In this document: positions 20,777-32,264 of the stretch, one piece after another
Numbering within the stretch: the first letter of the stretch is position 1
Layout: each line of letters begins with the position of its first letter
Assembly: GCA_900404475.1 (NCBI GenBank)
Contig: OUQQ01000183.1
Location: 1-42,656 of the forward strand
Length of the DNA: 42,656 nucleotides
Direction: 5' to 3'
Source of the DNA: Spongospora subterranea
Lineage: Eukaryota; Endomyxa; Phytomyxea; Plasmodiophorida; Plasmodiophoridae
Notes under the pieces: model-generated
What the model was told of the DNA's origin: nothing
What the model saw: the letters and a program-made list of their open reading frames with translations, nothing else
Databases searched by the model: none
Translations under genes and position numbers: made by a program

Positions 20777-23700
20777 TCATTTGCGGGACGAAGACTGTTT
20801 TTTGGATTTTTTGGAAGGACGCCGACGATCCTCATCTTCCTCCTCGTCCTCGTCGCGACCTCTGCGACCACTTCGCTCTTGTTCCTCGCGGATCACATCC
20901 TTCGAGGAACATCAGATGCCTTGCCCAGTTCTGATAGCTCGAGTACACACTAACCTCTTCTAGTTCCTCCCAGCTGGGACCTTCTTCCTCATCGTCTTCG
21001 TCTTCATCGTCCTCATCCGTAATTTCCGCACCTAAAAAATCGTTAGCAAAAAATCCTTCGGTGAGAAGGAAAATATCAATATAGTAAAAAAAATCCAGCA
21101 ATGCTTGCAAATTCGACGCACTGTCATATTCATCCTCGTCATCCTCATCCTCGGCTTCATCGTCACTTTCATCCTCCTCGTATGCAGATTCTTCTTCTGA
21201 TTCTGAGCTAAAGGAACGTCAAATAAAGGCTCGCTGTTACGCAAACCACGTACACATCCTCCTCGTCTGGTGAACCAAGAATCGATGCCCACCCTCCTTG
21301 TTCTGTAAAGAAATACGCAGCATCTTCTTTGACGACTTTTAAAATATTCTAAATGATGAAAAAATTGACTGAAAGAAAGTCGAAAGCGAAAGGCATGAGT
21401 ACCGTCCACTGAAGATTCATGGTACCAACAAAGTATACGATATCAGACTCTGTTAAGTATTGCTGAATTGAATCGAGATGGTCGCGAGGGATCGACCGGA
21501 TTTTGACAATGGGTTTCTCGAAATCTTTAAATACAAATACGAGATCAAAGTTCTTCAGGGAAAACTATATCGAATATTCAAAAGCCGTTACAAAATCGTA
21601 TTTTTCGGTGGTAACCTGAACTCGCTCGAAATACGCAATTTCGATTTCGTCAAGGAACATAACAAAAGGAGGCGTATCGTCTAACGCCACCAATGCATGG
21701 ACGGTTGGCAAAACGTTGACGTTAGTTTTGCTAGGAACTCCAGGAAACATGATCTCGCGATACGGAATGTCGAACTCAAATTTATGATCACTAAAGCAAA
21801 ATCAACCTTGGCATATACCAGAGGCAACAAACTGAATGCGTACTTGTCTAACGCTGCGACAACATCCTCCACGTTTCGCGCAAATTCGCGAAATTTCTCG
21901 TTGAATCTATGGCCAAGTCAACCATACAATAGATCAAGGAACTGATATTCATACTTATTCCTGCGAAGACGTTCTTGCTGCTCTTCCTGAATCCCATCGC
22001 GATCGTAATATCCTTTGCGGTTAGCACCAACCAAATCTTGGGAAGACTCAACAACATCGACAAAAACTTGGACAAACTGTGTAATGATACTCGTTATCAC
22101 GTTCAACAAGAACTGAATGAATTCTCACATTTGTACGTTTTTTAGAAACAACAATCGGATTGTTTAGCTCAAAATGCAGAAGAACGGATATTGTTCCATC
22201 GCATGGTTGAAAGAAAGCATGCTTGATGTTTCTGTACAGAATTTCCAGCTTCTGCCCCTTATTGCCTGTAAAAAGCAACCCATCCCTATGTGTTGCGAGA
22301 GAGCCCTGCTCACAGTTGAATTTGACTGGTGACAAAGACAACAGCATGATCGATGTTCTACTGTTAATTTCTTTCCACCCAGACTGGGACGAATCTGCAG
22401 GTCGCGCAGCTTGAAATCGTAGCGCGAATCTCGATTAAGTTGCAATGGAGCTTGCTCGACGAATGTGGCACGGTCGCTGCGTTCTTTTTCACGTTGACTA
22501 AGTTGGGTCAGAAAACGCCAGATTCAAATATGAGACTTACCTAACACGCCTCTGAAGCTCTTTGACCAGGCGCAGGCTTTTATTGATGTTGCGGTCGTCA
22601 GCAGCACGGAAAGTCAGCTCTTTGATAAAAACTTTGGACTGGTCGGCATAAGGCTGACAAAACACAAACTAAGAATGGCAAATATTAAAACAACAGCGCG
22701 ATCTTACTTGTAGCGTCTGAACCGCTTGAGTAGATCCGGGGGCGGATAGATTAACTCGAAAATATGTGTAATTATTTAATTCCTGTTTTGAAACCGATTT
22801 GATAAAGGCGATGTGGAAAGGAACCAAGCGTCCATTGATCGGGACCAACATTGCTTCACGATCCATGTCAACCTGAATAAAGCGATGATCAGCCCATCAA
22901 TATGCGGTTTAGTCTAGGTCTAACTGTACATATATCTGGTTAACGCTCGAGTCTTTGGGATAATATTTAACATTGGCATAAGCATTCACAATCTCATTTG
23001 CGGACCGTTTATTTTCATTGTCTAAGCGAAATTGATCAGAAACAAATTCAGAATATTGTCACGAGTATACCTTGGTTGTCGGCGTCCTCACTGTATCTTT
23101 GACGAGCTTGCTCAAGTTTACGCTCGATTAATTCTTGTTGCGCCCGCTTTCGCTTTTCCTCTTTTTCCTGCTGAAGTGCGTCCACTTTGCCACCAGCCCG
23201 TGTAGCGCGAGTCCTTGGCTGACCATTGTCTGAAAACTATTTAATCATTGTACATCGTTGCCGAAAACGAAAACACATACCTATCATCATTGAGGCAGGT
23301 ATTTCTGGTGCGTGATCGTCATCATCACTGTCCATATCTAGACGGTACGAAACGGACGCCAATGCAAATTTTGATTTTGTCAGGCAAACACCAGGGCCTG
23401 AAGTAACAAAAAAAGGTATCTCAGTTGAAAACTTTCCCAGAATAACATCAAATCAAATCAGAAAACACGTGTAAAACATGTGAGAGATAGATAACGAAAG
23501 GTAAGGTAAGTTGTCAAACCGCTGCTGATCTGAATCGTATCGTTCAATATCATGGAAGCAGATTTCTTTTTCGATGTTAGTCCGTTGAATCCTACACTGA
23601 GGATGAAGACCATATTTTCTTTTAGGATGTTGCTGTTGCTAGCGTTAATCATAAAGGACGAATCGCGGTATTCCTGTCCGGTTAAGAAACCGCAATTTTT

Positions 23701-25062
23701 CGTGAACGCAGGAAGCAGCGTAGAATGCCTCGATGATGAGCGAATGACGTTGATTGCCGCTTTCCAAACATCACTTGCCGGTTTACCAGGACGAAGTGCC
23801 TCGATGCATGCCTCTCTTACCTGCCAGTAATTTTTATTGGCGATTCCGAGATAAGCAAGCATCAACGTACCTGAAGCAGGGTGTTATATGCAGATTCGAT
23901 ATGCTTGTCAGGATTAATGAAATAGGTTCGGGCAACACCGCTACAATATGTGCCATAGCGAGCTCCGCAACTAATGATGATAACATCGGGCGAAAGGTTA
24001 GAGTCATCGCTGTATGCACTTGGGCGCAAATCATATGTGCCTCCAGATTGAATGGCGGGAGTGAAACAGGATTCACATTCGTCAGCATCTAATTTCAGTT
24101 TTGTCTGAGAGATAAATTCTTTCAAAGTGGACATCGGTTCTGCAAACCTAGAAACAGAATAAGATTACATCCACATTTAATGAAACAAAGGAATACAATT
24201 GGTCCGCATCTTCGGCAAGTTTTGAATGTTTCATGTCTACACCCTCATCGAGACATTGTTCGACTGAAGGCAAGATCTGTTTCTGAATGATAATGTCGGA
24301 AAGGGCGGCAGCATTTCCTACGAACTCCATTTCCAGTTTCGTTCGAGGTGCAACAACTAGAGACAATCCCAAGGAACAGTCAACGATGTCACAGCCCTGT
24401 TACGGTTTGAAGTCAATATATCTGACAAATTGGACATAAACTGTTCAGTACCTTCTCCTTGAAAAATTTCGAGACCGATTTCATAATGCCCTCTCCAGGA
24501 TTGTCTTTGACAACCATTCCGACTGAAAATTTTGATTTGCTTTCAGCATTGGCGATATCTTCCAGCAGGTTGGTCAACTCTTTCAACGCTGCTGTTGAAT
24601 CTTTCGGAAGCACCGTAAGCTTTAATGGAACAACTGTATCAACAGTTTCGCCAGGTGAAATAACCTCAACTATCACGGCGATATATTAAAAATTAGAGAG
24701 ACATCGTGGAGACCAACATACTTTTCTTTTTCCCGCCGGCAACGTAAATCATGTTTTTTGTCATCACAAACAGAGTATCCGTTAGTTCGTAACCAGTGAG
24801 CCATAACTGTAATGCGAAAGTCTTTCTGAAAACAACATCTGGATTGGGCCTTCCATTCACAATTAACAGGACGTCTCCTGATCCGAACGACGCAGAATCC
24901 GACTGAAAAGGAGCACGGTAAACAGCAATTATGCAGAAGTTTCGATAAAAAATTCGATTGACCAAAACAAAAAACCAATTTCGGATAATAGATACTGATA
25001 CAACGCACCTGCCATGCTTTATACAGCCGAGCGATACGTGATTTGAAGATATCGGCGTCCAT
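20777..25062 (-). CDS. SUPT16H: SPT16, large subunit of the FACT histone chaperone
   Basis: FACT disassembles and reassembles nucleosomes during transcription and replication, with SSRP1/Pob3 as partner. The N-terminal aminopeptidase-like, catalytically dead domain is seen as LWLTGYELTDTLFVM, PAIQSGGTYDLRPSAYSDD, KNCGFLTGQEYRDSSFMI and KENMVFILSVGFNGLT. Middle regions give GRLVPFHIAFIKSVS, YFRVNLSAPGS, FKLRDLQIRPSLGGKK, KLEILYRNIKHAFFQPCDG and PTVHALVALDDTPPFVMFLD with EIEIAYFERVQ. The C-terminus is the typical acidic tail (DEDDEDEDDEEEGPSWEELE) ending in a basic Arg/Lys/Ser-rich cluster and TGA. The start MDADIFKSRIARLYKAWQ aligns with the family N-terminus. Many short introns interrupt it; their exact number was not resolved. 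Confidence 0.95.
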
Positions 25063-26118
25063 GGCAAAATCTGATCGGAATGCAATGCCGATATATCAAT
25101 GACAGCCCATATCCAGATACCCAGTTAAGATACACTAATATTGCTGTAGCGCAACCCTCCTACGCACCCAATTGCGCAGATACTGTACACATAACATGAC
25201 ACTCCCGGGTGGTGTGTTCAAGGGTATTGCAAGCGCAACCCTTGAAGAAGCAGTTACTGTGCCGACTGGATGAGAGTCAGCGTCCTTTGGTAGAGTTGTG
25301 GTAGGTGTTTTGGTAGAGTGGTGGTAGGTGTTTTGGTGGAGTTAGTTTTCTCAGAGCTTTTGGCAATCCAAAGACAATATCAGCGACACCAAATGTTCCC
25401 CCTGTTCGATCTTCAATAACGATGGCCCAGTCCACCACAATGTTGAAGTGAAATAATTTCGCGGGTGGCACTCGACGGATTTACAAGCGGTGAAGGTGCG
25501 ATAAACGCAAACAAAATTCGTGGTCAACGACGCAGGATGGGCTGCCTTGCAGTTCTGCAAACACGTGTGATTCCTGTATACACCATATGAGGATCATGAG
25601 GATTAGTACACATAAAATTTAGTGCAGCTAAAGAGCTGATATTAACACACTGGCTGGAATGTTCTGGCTGGCATCTCAAACGGCAAAACAATTGTCGGAA
25701 TTTCCGAAAACGCATCTATGGTTTGATGGACATTTGTACGCTGATGGATCAATTGGTTGCCCTGAGATGCGATAAACATCGAGTCCTGTTGGGTAGTGGC
25801 TCAGGCTATATACAATGACAAAAACGGTTTGATTTGCTGCATTTGTGCTGTTGGTTCACGGGCGAGCCCCGATTGTTTCTAGACCTCGGCGATACACTCA
25901 AAGGTCATGACGGCTTGCACTTCCTAATGCTAGGCTCAAAAATCTGAAATCCCATGCGTTTTCCTTCCGTCAAATTGCTTGCATTTTTCGAGCGAAGGTT
26001 CAAGATTGGCGAGATTTCCGTGTCTTGAACTGCCATTTCATCAAAATCTGATCCCGAAACTGCAGGTGCCGAAATAATCACTCTGGCAATCTTGACTATC
26101 TTTATTTGAACTTTGATC
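25063..26118. other. about 1 kb without a recognised gene
   Basis: Several short frames, including a plus-strand stretch near 25660-25770 (THLWFDGHLYADGSIGC) that looks faintly transposase-like but is short and unsupported. Contains the 23-bp tandem repeat listed separately. Confidence 0.4.
25289..25345. repeat. 23-bp tandem repeat
   Basis: Two units (25289-25311 and 25312-25334) differing by one base, of the form ggtagagtNgtggtaggtg followed by tttt, plus a partial third. Confidence 0.85.
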
Positions 26119-27506
26119 TTAGTTAGTGAAGCGTTTTTTCCCTTCCAGGACGCAGGACCCGACCCAGATCACAACGACAACAACAACGGCGACTGCGACG
26201 AGAGCCATCGGCGTCGCCATGTAGAGATCGCGGAGCGTGAGCAGACCGGATAGGGCGATCAATGGACCAATGAAGAAAATGAATATCCCGACGATGATGT
26301 GGAACAAAACCCAGGGCAATCGCATCGAGCTTTCGTAAGACGGGCGAAGGTTGGCAACTATTATTTGAGAGGTCGTAACGGCGATCATGATTAAGCCGAA
26401 CAAAGGGTGACCAACTAAACAGGGCAACAATGAAATCGGTTATTCTCGACAATTACTCATCGTCGTTTGGCATTGGCTAAATACTGAGGAATTGATCAAA
26501 TCAAAATGGCCGCTGAGAAAATAAAGTCGAACACTGTGAAAAGAAACAAACCTAGAAAGGTGGTGGCAAAATCAAGTGAATTCACAGTGTCAAGGAGCAA
26601 CCACCTTGGAAGTGAGAAGAATTGATTGATGCAGTAAAAACAATGGCCAAGATTAGCCCAGCAATCGCCAGAATGAAGCCCATAACTTGGATCATACGAT
26701 GAGCCTGCATCCAGCTCCCTGTCGATCGAAAAAATCGGGCGACGATCACACCCGCAGGGAAACACAGCACGTAGGCGATAACCATGCAAATCCCTAAACC
26801 ATCGATAGATTCAAGCGCTGGATTTCAAACCAGATTTGACCGAACTGAAAGACGTGCGGACCAACGAAACTTGAACGGGTTCGAGAGAATGTGTTTGAAA
26901 TCAAACCATGAATAATGATAGAGGCTGGCGGGGACATATCCGAAGAATCGCCAGTGCCGAGGTTGACCATTTTGCTGCCTTGATTGGTGTGGGGAGCGAG
27001 CCCATCGAATGATGGGTTGATTGCCCAGATCATATGGATCGATCTATCTGTGTAGATTGGCCGCGAAATATGTGATGCCTTTCTCGTAAACGACATTGTC
27101 GTGATTCCTAAGACCACATTGATCGATCGATGTTAGGGAAATCAGGTTAGGCTATCGTTGTTTCCGATTTACCTGCCGACTCATCAACAGAGGTATCCGT
27201 TAATATTGGATCGGAAACCGGAGTAGGCAGACTGAACTTAGAGTCTAGCGTATATTCGAGTAGGCTGGTTTGAGAAGCGCCATCAACCCATCCGATCATG
27301 GCGAAACTGCCGACCATATTGCCGTCGTGTGAGAACCCAATGGCAACATATCCCCCGGATTTGGCCGATACTGTGATCGCGACCTGATCGGAACCATTGG
27401 TGACAGACCATGTCATCTGGACCTGGTTATCGGAATCGAACTGTAGATTCCATGGCGAACCCGTCGCCACGATCATGGCCAGTAACACCAGACCTCTGAT
27501 CGCCAT
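26119..27506 (-). CDS. DOMON domain / cytochrome b561 membrane protein
   Basis: A secretory-pathway redox protein of the DOMON-b561 (FRRS1/CYBDOM-like) family, expected to pass electrons across a membrane, with ascorbate a usual donor. A signal peptide (MAIRGLVLLAMIVATG) leads into a DOMON domain with VQMTWSVTNGSDQVAITVSA, SGGYVAIGFSHDGNMVGSFA and MIGWVDG. An intron at 27108-27172 leads to ITTMSFTRKAS and MIWAINPSFDGLAPHTNQGS. The b561 core shows four candidate haem-ligating histidines: HGICMVIAYVLCFPAGVI, AHRMIQVMGFILAIAG, HPLFGLIMIAVTT and LFHIIVGIFIFFIG. One more membrane helix (ALVAVAVVVVVVIWVG) and a short basic tail end the protein. The substrate is not deducible. Confidence 0.9.
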
Positions 27507-27830
27507 GTTGCAGTTGCCTTGCCTAGCTGACAAGGAATGATGGTTGGTGGGCCAGTGATGCCAGGATAAGAACGCGTTGCACTCTGACACCGTCTGGTGC
27601 AGTCCTCAAATTTGTCTGACAGGGAATCACAACAATTTCGGATGCGTCCCTTGGCCACTTTTGAAACACGACGTTCAACGATTCAGGATGATGAGCTTTA
27701 TATGAAGGGGTCATGACGAATGTGAACCATGTTTTTCAGAAGGCTGCCGTATGAGTAAAAAATTCGACACAACCGACGGCGTCAAGCTCGAGAAACTGTG
27801 GTGAAAACGGCGATTAATCAGGTGCTGATG
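27507..27830. other. intergenic
   Basis: Short minus frames run into the DOMON gene's 5' region (27473-27714). No motif seen. Confidence 0.4.
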
Positions 27831-28916
27831 CTATGGCTTTATTGGAGGAGCTAATAAATTAGTGAGGTAAGACATGAAACCTTGCATTGACGTGCAATTG
27901 AACAATTCGAGATACTGGGTACAGATACGGATCCACTCGCGTATTGGCATTGACCGATTACCACAATGCTGAAACCATTTCACGGTTATTGTGAAAACAG
28001 AACAATAATGAATTGCATCATATTACCTGAATCGCTTGAGTTATGACCTCGTCTATATCATCCTCAATTTCGTGTAGTGCGTGTTCCATCGTCCCATAAG
28101 CGCCTAAAAATTCCAGCAGAATAAGCAAACAACAAGTGTAAACATTGGCACGTTGATAACTACCGATCAAGACCATAGCGTCGTGATCCCTCCGTTTCAA
28201 TTCCGACGACGGTTCGGAGCCGGACATGACTAGGCCTGGAAACAAGATCAGCACACCCATTTGACCAATTAATTAGGATTATGACCTGGTATGATATGAC
28301 GCAAGACGGAGATTTGCAATCGGAACAGATTACGACTGATTTGGGCACAATCGCATGGAAGAATATTCGCCTCATTGTATGCGCGATATAGGCAGCACCC
28401 AAGCCTAAACAAAGAACATCATAAACCACGTAATGAAGTCTAGATAAAACTGTTGAAAGACAAATGGCGACAAAAACACGGGTAATGGTGAAGGATTACC
28501 GGTCCAGCATGTCATCCTCTGTAATGAAATATAGAGCAACTAGCATATCTTCTGCCGATATGCTCTTCGGTCGACCAGGCGGGAACAACAGCTCACATGC
28601 AAATGAGGCAATGACGGGATCGGCGCCAATGGCAATGCACATGTACCTGTTCCGCATTGGCGTCTCTTCAGCACTCCCAGAATCTCTGATCATTTTATAT
28701 CAGCCGAAGGATTTTTTTTAAATTTACGAGAACTACATGACAATTTACACGGTTGAAAATGCAATGCATTAAAAGAACAATTGTAAACCATGGAAACATA
28801 TTTCGAAAGCACCTGCATATTTCGACAAAATCATCACAAGTCAAAACCGATTTCCGATATCGATCAACTAGCCTCTGGTAGAGTTTGAAGAGCTCAAAGG
28901 GGAACTGTCCTATCAA
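27831..28916 (-). CDS. unidentified multi-exon gene
   Basis: Minus-strand exons join in frame with GT-AG introns into an acidic, helix-rich protein of at least 230 residues. In order: FELFKLYQRLVDRYR, CDDFVEICRDSGSAEETPM, RNRYMCIAIGADPVIASFAC, SAEDMLVALYFITEDDMLDR, LGCCLYRAYNEANILPCDCA, ISRNLFRLQISVLRHIIPG, SSELKRRDHDAMVLIGAYGT, MEHALHEIEDDIDEVITQAI and a last exon with MPIREWIRICTQYLELFNCT ending LLAPPIKP and TAG at 27831. Repeated in-frame splicing argues for a real gene. I do not recognise the family. No ATG was found for the first listed exon, so at least one 5' exon is missing, perhaps in 28930-29050. Confidence 0.6.
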
Positions 28917-29058
28917 AATATTAACAAATGATCAAGCTCGACCAACTGACAGCGCATGCCGACCTCTTCTAGCTTCTGGATGGTCAAATTTCGATAAGAT
29001 GTTCCCGATCAAGGTCCGGAAATTGCACGCGGCAGAATCAGGGGAAATCGAAGACGAT

Positions 29059-29850
29059 TTAACAATCGAGCAACTGCCAACAATATAAGCACCGATGTTG
29101 ATGGAAAATGGTGACCATAACGGACCGCTTGACAAAAGCGTTGAGCTGTTGTCGAGCGACGTCCTGGAATACCAGTCGAACCGCAATCGCGTGGATCGGC
29201 GAGCTCGGAACCATGTCAATGGTAAAATTGACGTAGGATTTCAGTTCTTCCGACTGACGTATATCCCAGCGCGTGTCCATGCGCTCAAATAATGCCTGAA
29301 GTGCCACTAAACCTTCAGCACCGGTCTATCGGTTGTAAACACAATCCTGACCGAGTTCACAGCTGATGCGGTGACCACGTACAGAGGCGGTTCAACTTCA
29401 AATGTAACTCGGGAGCGATATCTAACAAATATGGCGCTCAATTATACAGAATGAATGACGGATCGAACATCGGAAAGCGAAACAATTGACGAAATCAAAC
29501 CACCTGATAGGATTCCCTATAAAACAGAAACAAATCGACACTTCGAAAGTACCATAATAGAGCTTGAAATCCTTGAACCATAAAAAATGTAGATATGATA
29601 AGGGCCACCTTTCATTATAATTGATAAACCCAATGCCCATATCAGCTAACATACTCATCCCGTCCGGGGATCTCCAAACAACCCTAGACATTGTGCAATA
29701 CGGCACAAACTGGGAATACAGATTGACATCGGCAACACAGCCGAAGAACGTTGCCGCCGGAATATTCATGGTGGCGCGCGTCCCATAATTCAGAAATCGA
29801 CGATGTGCGCCCACATGCTGTTGCAGCAGCATAAAACGGAAATGTCGCAC
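29059..29850 (-). CDS. COQ10: COQ10, mitochondrial coenzyme Q-binding START-like protein
   Basis: COQ10 binds coenzyme Q in the mitochondrial inner membrane/matrix and is needed for respiration and Q biosynthesis. The N-terminus MRHFRFMLLQQHVGAHRRFL is Arg/His-rich and could be a targeting peptide. It is followed by FGCVADVNLYSQFVPYC (matching the family Tyr-x-x-Phe-Val-Pro-x-Cys motif), MLADMGIGFINYNERYRSR, VTFEVEPPLYVVTASAVN, MDTRWDIRQSEELKSYVNFT and DVARQQLNAFVKR. A first intron of about 200 nt gives the exact Asn-Glu-Arg-Tyr junction, and a 26-nt intron near 29310-29335 restores frame. The last residues after AFVKR do not align, so a further intron or a different 3' end is possible. Confidence 0.88.
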
Positions 29851-29932
29851 GGTCTACCCATACGGGTAAGTAACACTACCATGTAAAGCGGCCTCGCCCT
29901 TGTCACGGGCGGGACTGCACATGGCGATGACG

Positions 29933-30350
29933 CTACACTGTACACAGAACGGGTTGAGCAGCAACTGCACTACCGACCCAAAGGTGTCCGTCGTTTGCTG
30001 TCGCCAGCTTCTCGTTTTCAGTCGTTTTCGTCGTGTCAATCGCAGTGAGGGGTGCCGCGGTACTGGGGTATGCTCTCAGTCTACTCTGCAGTTGAACAAT
30101 CAGAGGATTGTCTGACTGGATTGATCCAACAACCATCGCCGTAGTGTCCGAAATCTGCCCTTTTGGTTTCAGGAAAACGGGTTTACCACTGTCCGTTTTA
30201 AACAGCCTGTACCTCAACAATTTGTTTTACCTCATTAAATCTTTTAACAGAATTACTAGAAATTTGACACTGTGTAGTCTATTTTTCGCCGCAGTTGACG
30301 CAGCGCATCGGAAGGTATCAGGAATGAAAACCGCTTTTGTCTGCTCCCGA
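29933..30350 (-). CDS. possible small mitochondrial protein (COX7A-like start)
   Basis: Two exons joined by a 24-nt GT-AG intron give MRCAASTAAKNRLHSV, a short hydrophobic stretch and then RLFKTDSGKPVFLKPKG. That last block resembles the Lys-Leu-Phe-Gln-x-Asp-x-Gly-x-Pro-Val-x-Leu-Lys motif of cytochrome c oxidase subunit 7A. The following transmembrane segment of COX7A is not obvious, so the assignment is weak. The frame continues through Thr/Ala-rich sequence to a stop at 29933. Confidence 0.25.
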
Positions 30351-31258
30351 TAATGGAAGAACTTACGCTCGGGATGCTGAACAAATTGACCGCTTGGCCA
30401 AGGCTCTTGACGACATCAAAATAGGATAATTTTGATGTTGCAAAAAATATTCGTTTCCGAAGTTCGCAATTCCTTTTGCGGCCAAATTTTGCTGGACGTC
30501 TTTACAAGTACTGCTTAAACTTGTGATTGATAATCCGAATATGATCATAAAGCAGCGGAACACCCATAGAGCGAGAATTCAATCTCATCCAATGTCGACT
30601 AACAGGTTGTTACTGGCTGGTCGCGCTCCAATAATCGCTTTTGTTTGCGCGATGATTTTAAAAAAAAGGGAAAGGTGAACAGCAAATTGGCGAGGTGGGC
30701 ATCGTTCCTGATGCAGTGCACTGCACTCGATCTCATGGCCTTGTCTAGGGTAGTAAGGAATGCGTGATTACTGTACCAACCGTGTTCAGCGTGAGAAATT
30801 TGCCAGGCAAAATGGCAATGCGCTCGAACGCACTGGTGCGGGGACATCTGCACTGGAACCGGAACTGTGCCCACCCTCTCAATGAGGCCTGTTCTAACAG
30901 GGTTCCTGAAGAGCAGGATTATGCCAGTCAGATAATACGCATTGATCGACACTTAGGTAACGACATCAAAAGGAATAACTGAATACGTTACCTGGCCGTT
31001 TCTGCCATCGAACCGCGCAAGATGCAGCATTTTTTTGCGGCCCATCTAATTCCTCTTCCTGGCCATGACGGGACGATCTTTTTCATAACACTTCTTACCG
31101 TGTCAGAATAGGTTGCCGTATCTGCGTTATCAGTGGTGACTTTCCTCGAGACCGTTGAGCTAGAATATCGAATTGGTGAATCTGGGCAAGGTCAAGGCGC
31201 TAGTTGGTCAATCGAGATCACCGCACTTGAATCCCCATCGTATATCAAGTAGATGTGA
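30351..31258. other. unassigned stretch with short coding-like pieces
   Basis: A plus frame near 30355-30429 ends cleanly (TYARDAEQIDRLAKALDDIK, Ile-Gly, stop) and looks like a terminal exon. Another near 30703-30960 has several Cys residues. No gene could be assembled and no family recognised. Confidence 0.3.
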
Positions 31259-31816
31259 CATGGATCGGTCATTGACCAGCTGCCCAAGTAGACATTGTCT
31301 TCACTAGTGTGCCCAACTCGGCCGACCTACCTAACCTGTCGGACGATATTTTGCCCTTATCGTCTCTCAATTCGACAATTGAAATTCATATTTCATCAGC
31401 GATGGTCTTTTTGCGTTTACTTAGACAAATTCTCAGCGCCCTAAAGATCCGAACAGGTAAAACCGCTTCACCTCACAATCGACATCAAGTTCACCATTTC
31501 CCACTTAGACGAACACGTGGTCGCGGTTTTTATCGGGGAAGGATGCGAATGTGAAGTCAGAAGAAGCCGAAGACTGTTCAGGAAATCGTGGACGATCCGA
31601 GGGCGACGAAAGCCTGATCAGGGGATGATGTGTTTTGGAGCCAAGGATACGTGGCAGCTGTTTGAAGTTCTGAAAATGTTCATCGATCCTCGACTACCAG
31701 CGTTTGCGCATTTGATTTCCCTCCCGTCCGGCACACACATTCTTGAAGAACCTTACGATCACAATCGACACAGCCTGCGCGCGATTGTGCGCCATGTTGG
31801 ACGAAAATATAAATAA
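31259..31816 (+). CDS. unidentified gene, at least two exons
   Basis: A plus exon (VPNSADLPNLSDDILPLSSL through FLRLLRQILSALKIRT) joins in phase through a 52-nt GT-AG intron (about 31457-31508) to DEHVVAVFIGEGCECE. After that, either the same frame runs to a TAA at 31814-31816 (with DTWQLFEVLKMFIDPRLPAF) or another splice shortens it. Family unknown. The 5' part is not resolved. Confidence 0.4.
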
Positions 31817-32264
31817 TTACAATACTGGGGTCATCTTCTTGCAAAATTTTTAGCCGGCAAACCGTTGAGAGCCTAACCATATTTGTAAAACAGTCGTCTT
31901 TATAGTCCTCGATAATTCTCTGTTTGGGTTTACTGCTGCAACCACAGGTTTCACTAAAAAAGAACCTGACCCACTTTTTCGCTTCAAAATCGTTCTGTTG
32001 GATTTCCGTGCCCAGTAACCGAGATCGCTGTTGTCAAGACCTCGGACGTGTCAGGCGATCGACGAACCACCGGGCCGATCAGGTTATAATACTGTAAACA
32101 AAATTTATTCTGAAAGTTTTCTGTTTTTGAATCTAGATTGAACATTTAGCGTACATGAATAAAGCCGACTTAAAGCAGAACGGAATAGCATTGAGGCCGT
32201 GACCGGAAAAGCGCTATTGACCTTGCCAAGGAATTTTCGTTGAAGCAATTGGCATATTCACTGG
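31817..32264. other. intergenic, no gene seen
   Basis: No long open frame and no RNA gene recognised. Confidence 0.45.

Noticed and set aside
21032..21409. 125-codon minus ORF within SPT16
   Set aside because: It is an out-of-frame reading over SPT16 exons and introns; the acidic tail frame is the correct one.
25560..25870. Possible transposase fragment (THLWFDGHLYADGSIGC)
   Set aside because: Only one short stretch, no second catalytic block, no terminal repeats; too weak to call.
28018..28700. 26S proteasome RPN1/RPN2 repeats suggested by Gly-Leu-Gly-Ala-Ala peptides
   Set aside because: That peptide is out of the spliced frame; the joined exons show no PC repeats.
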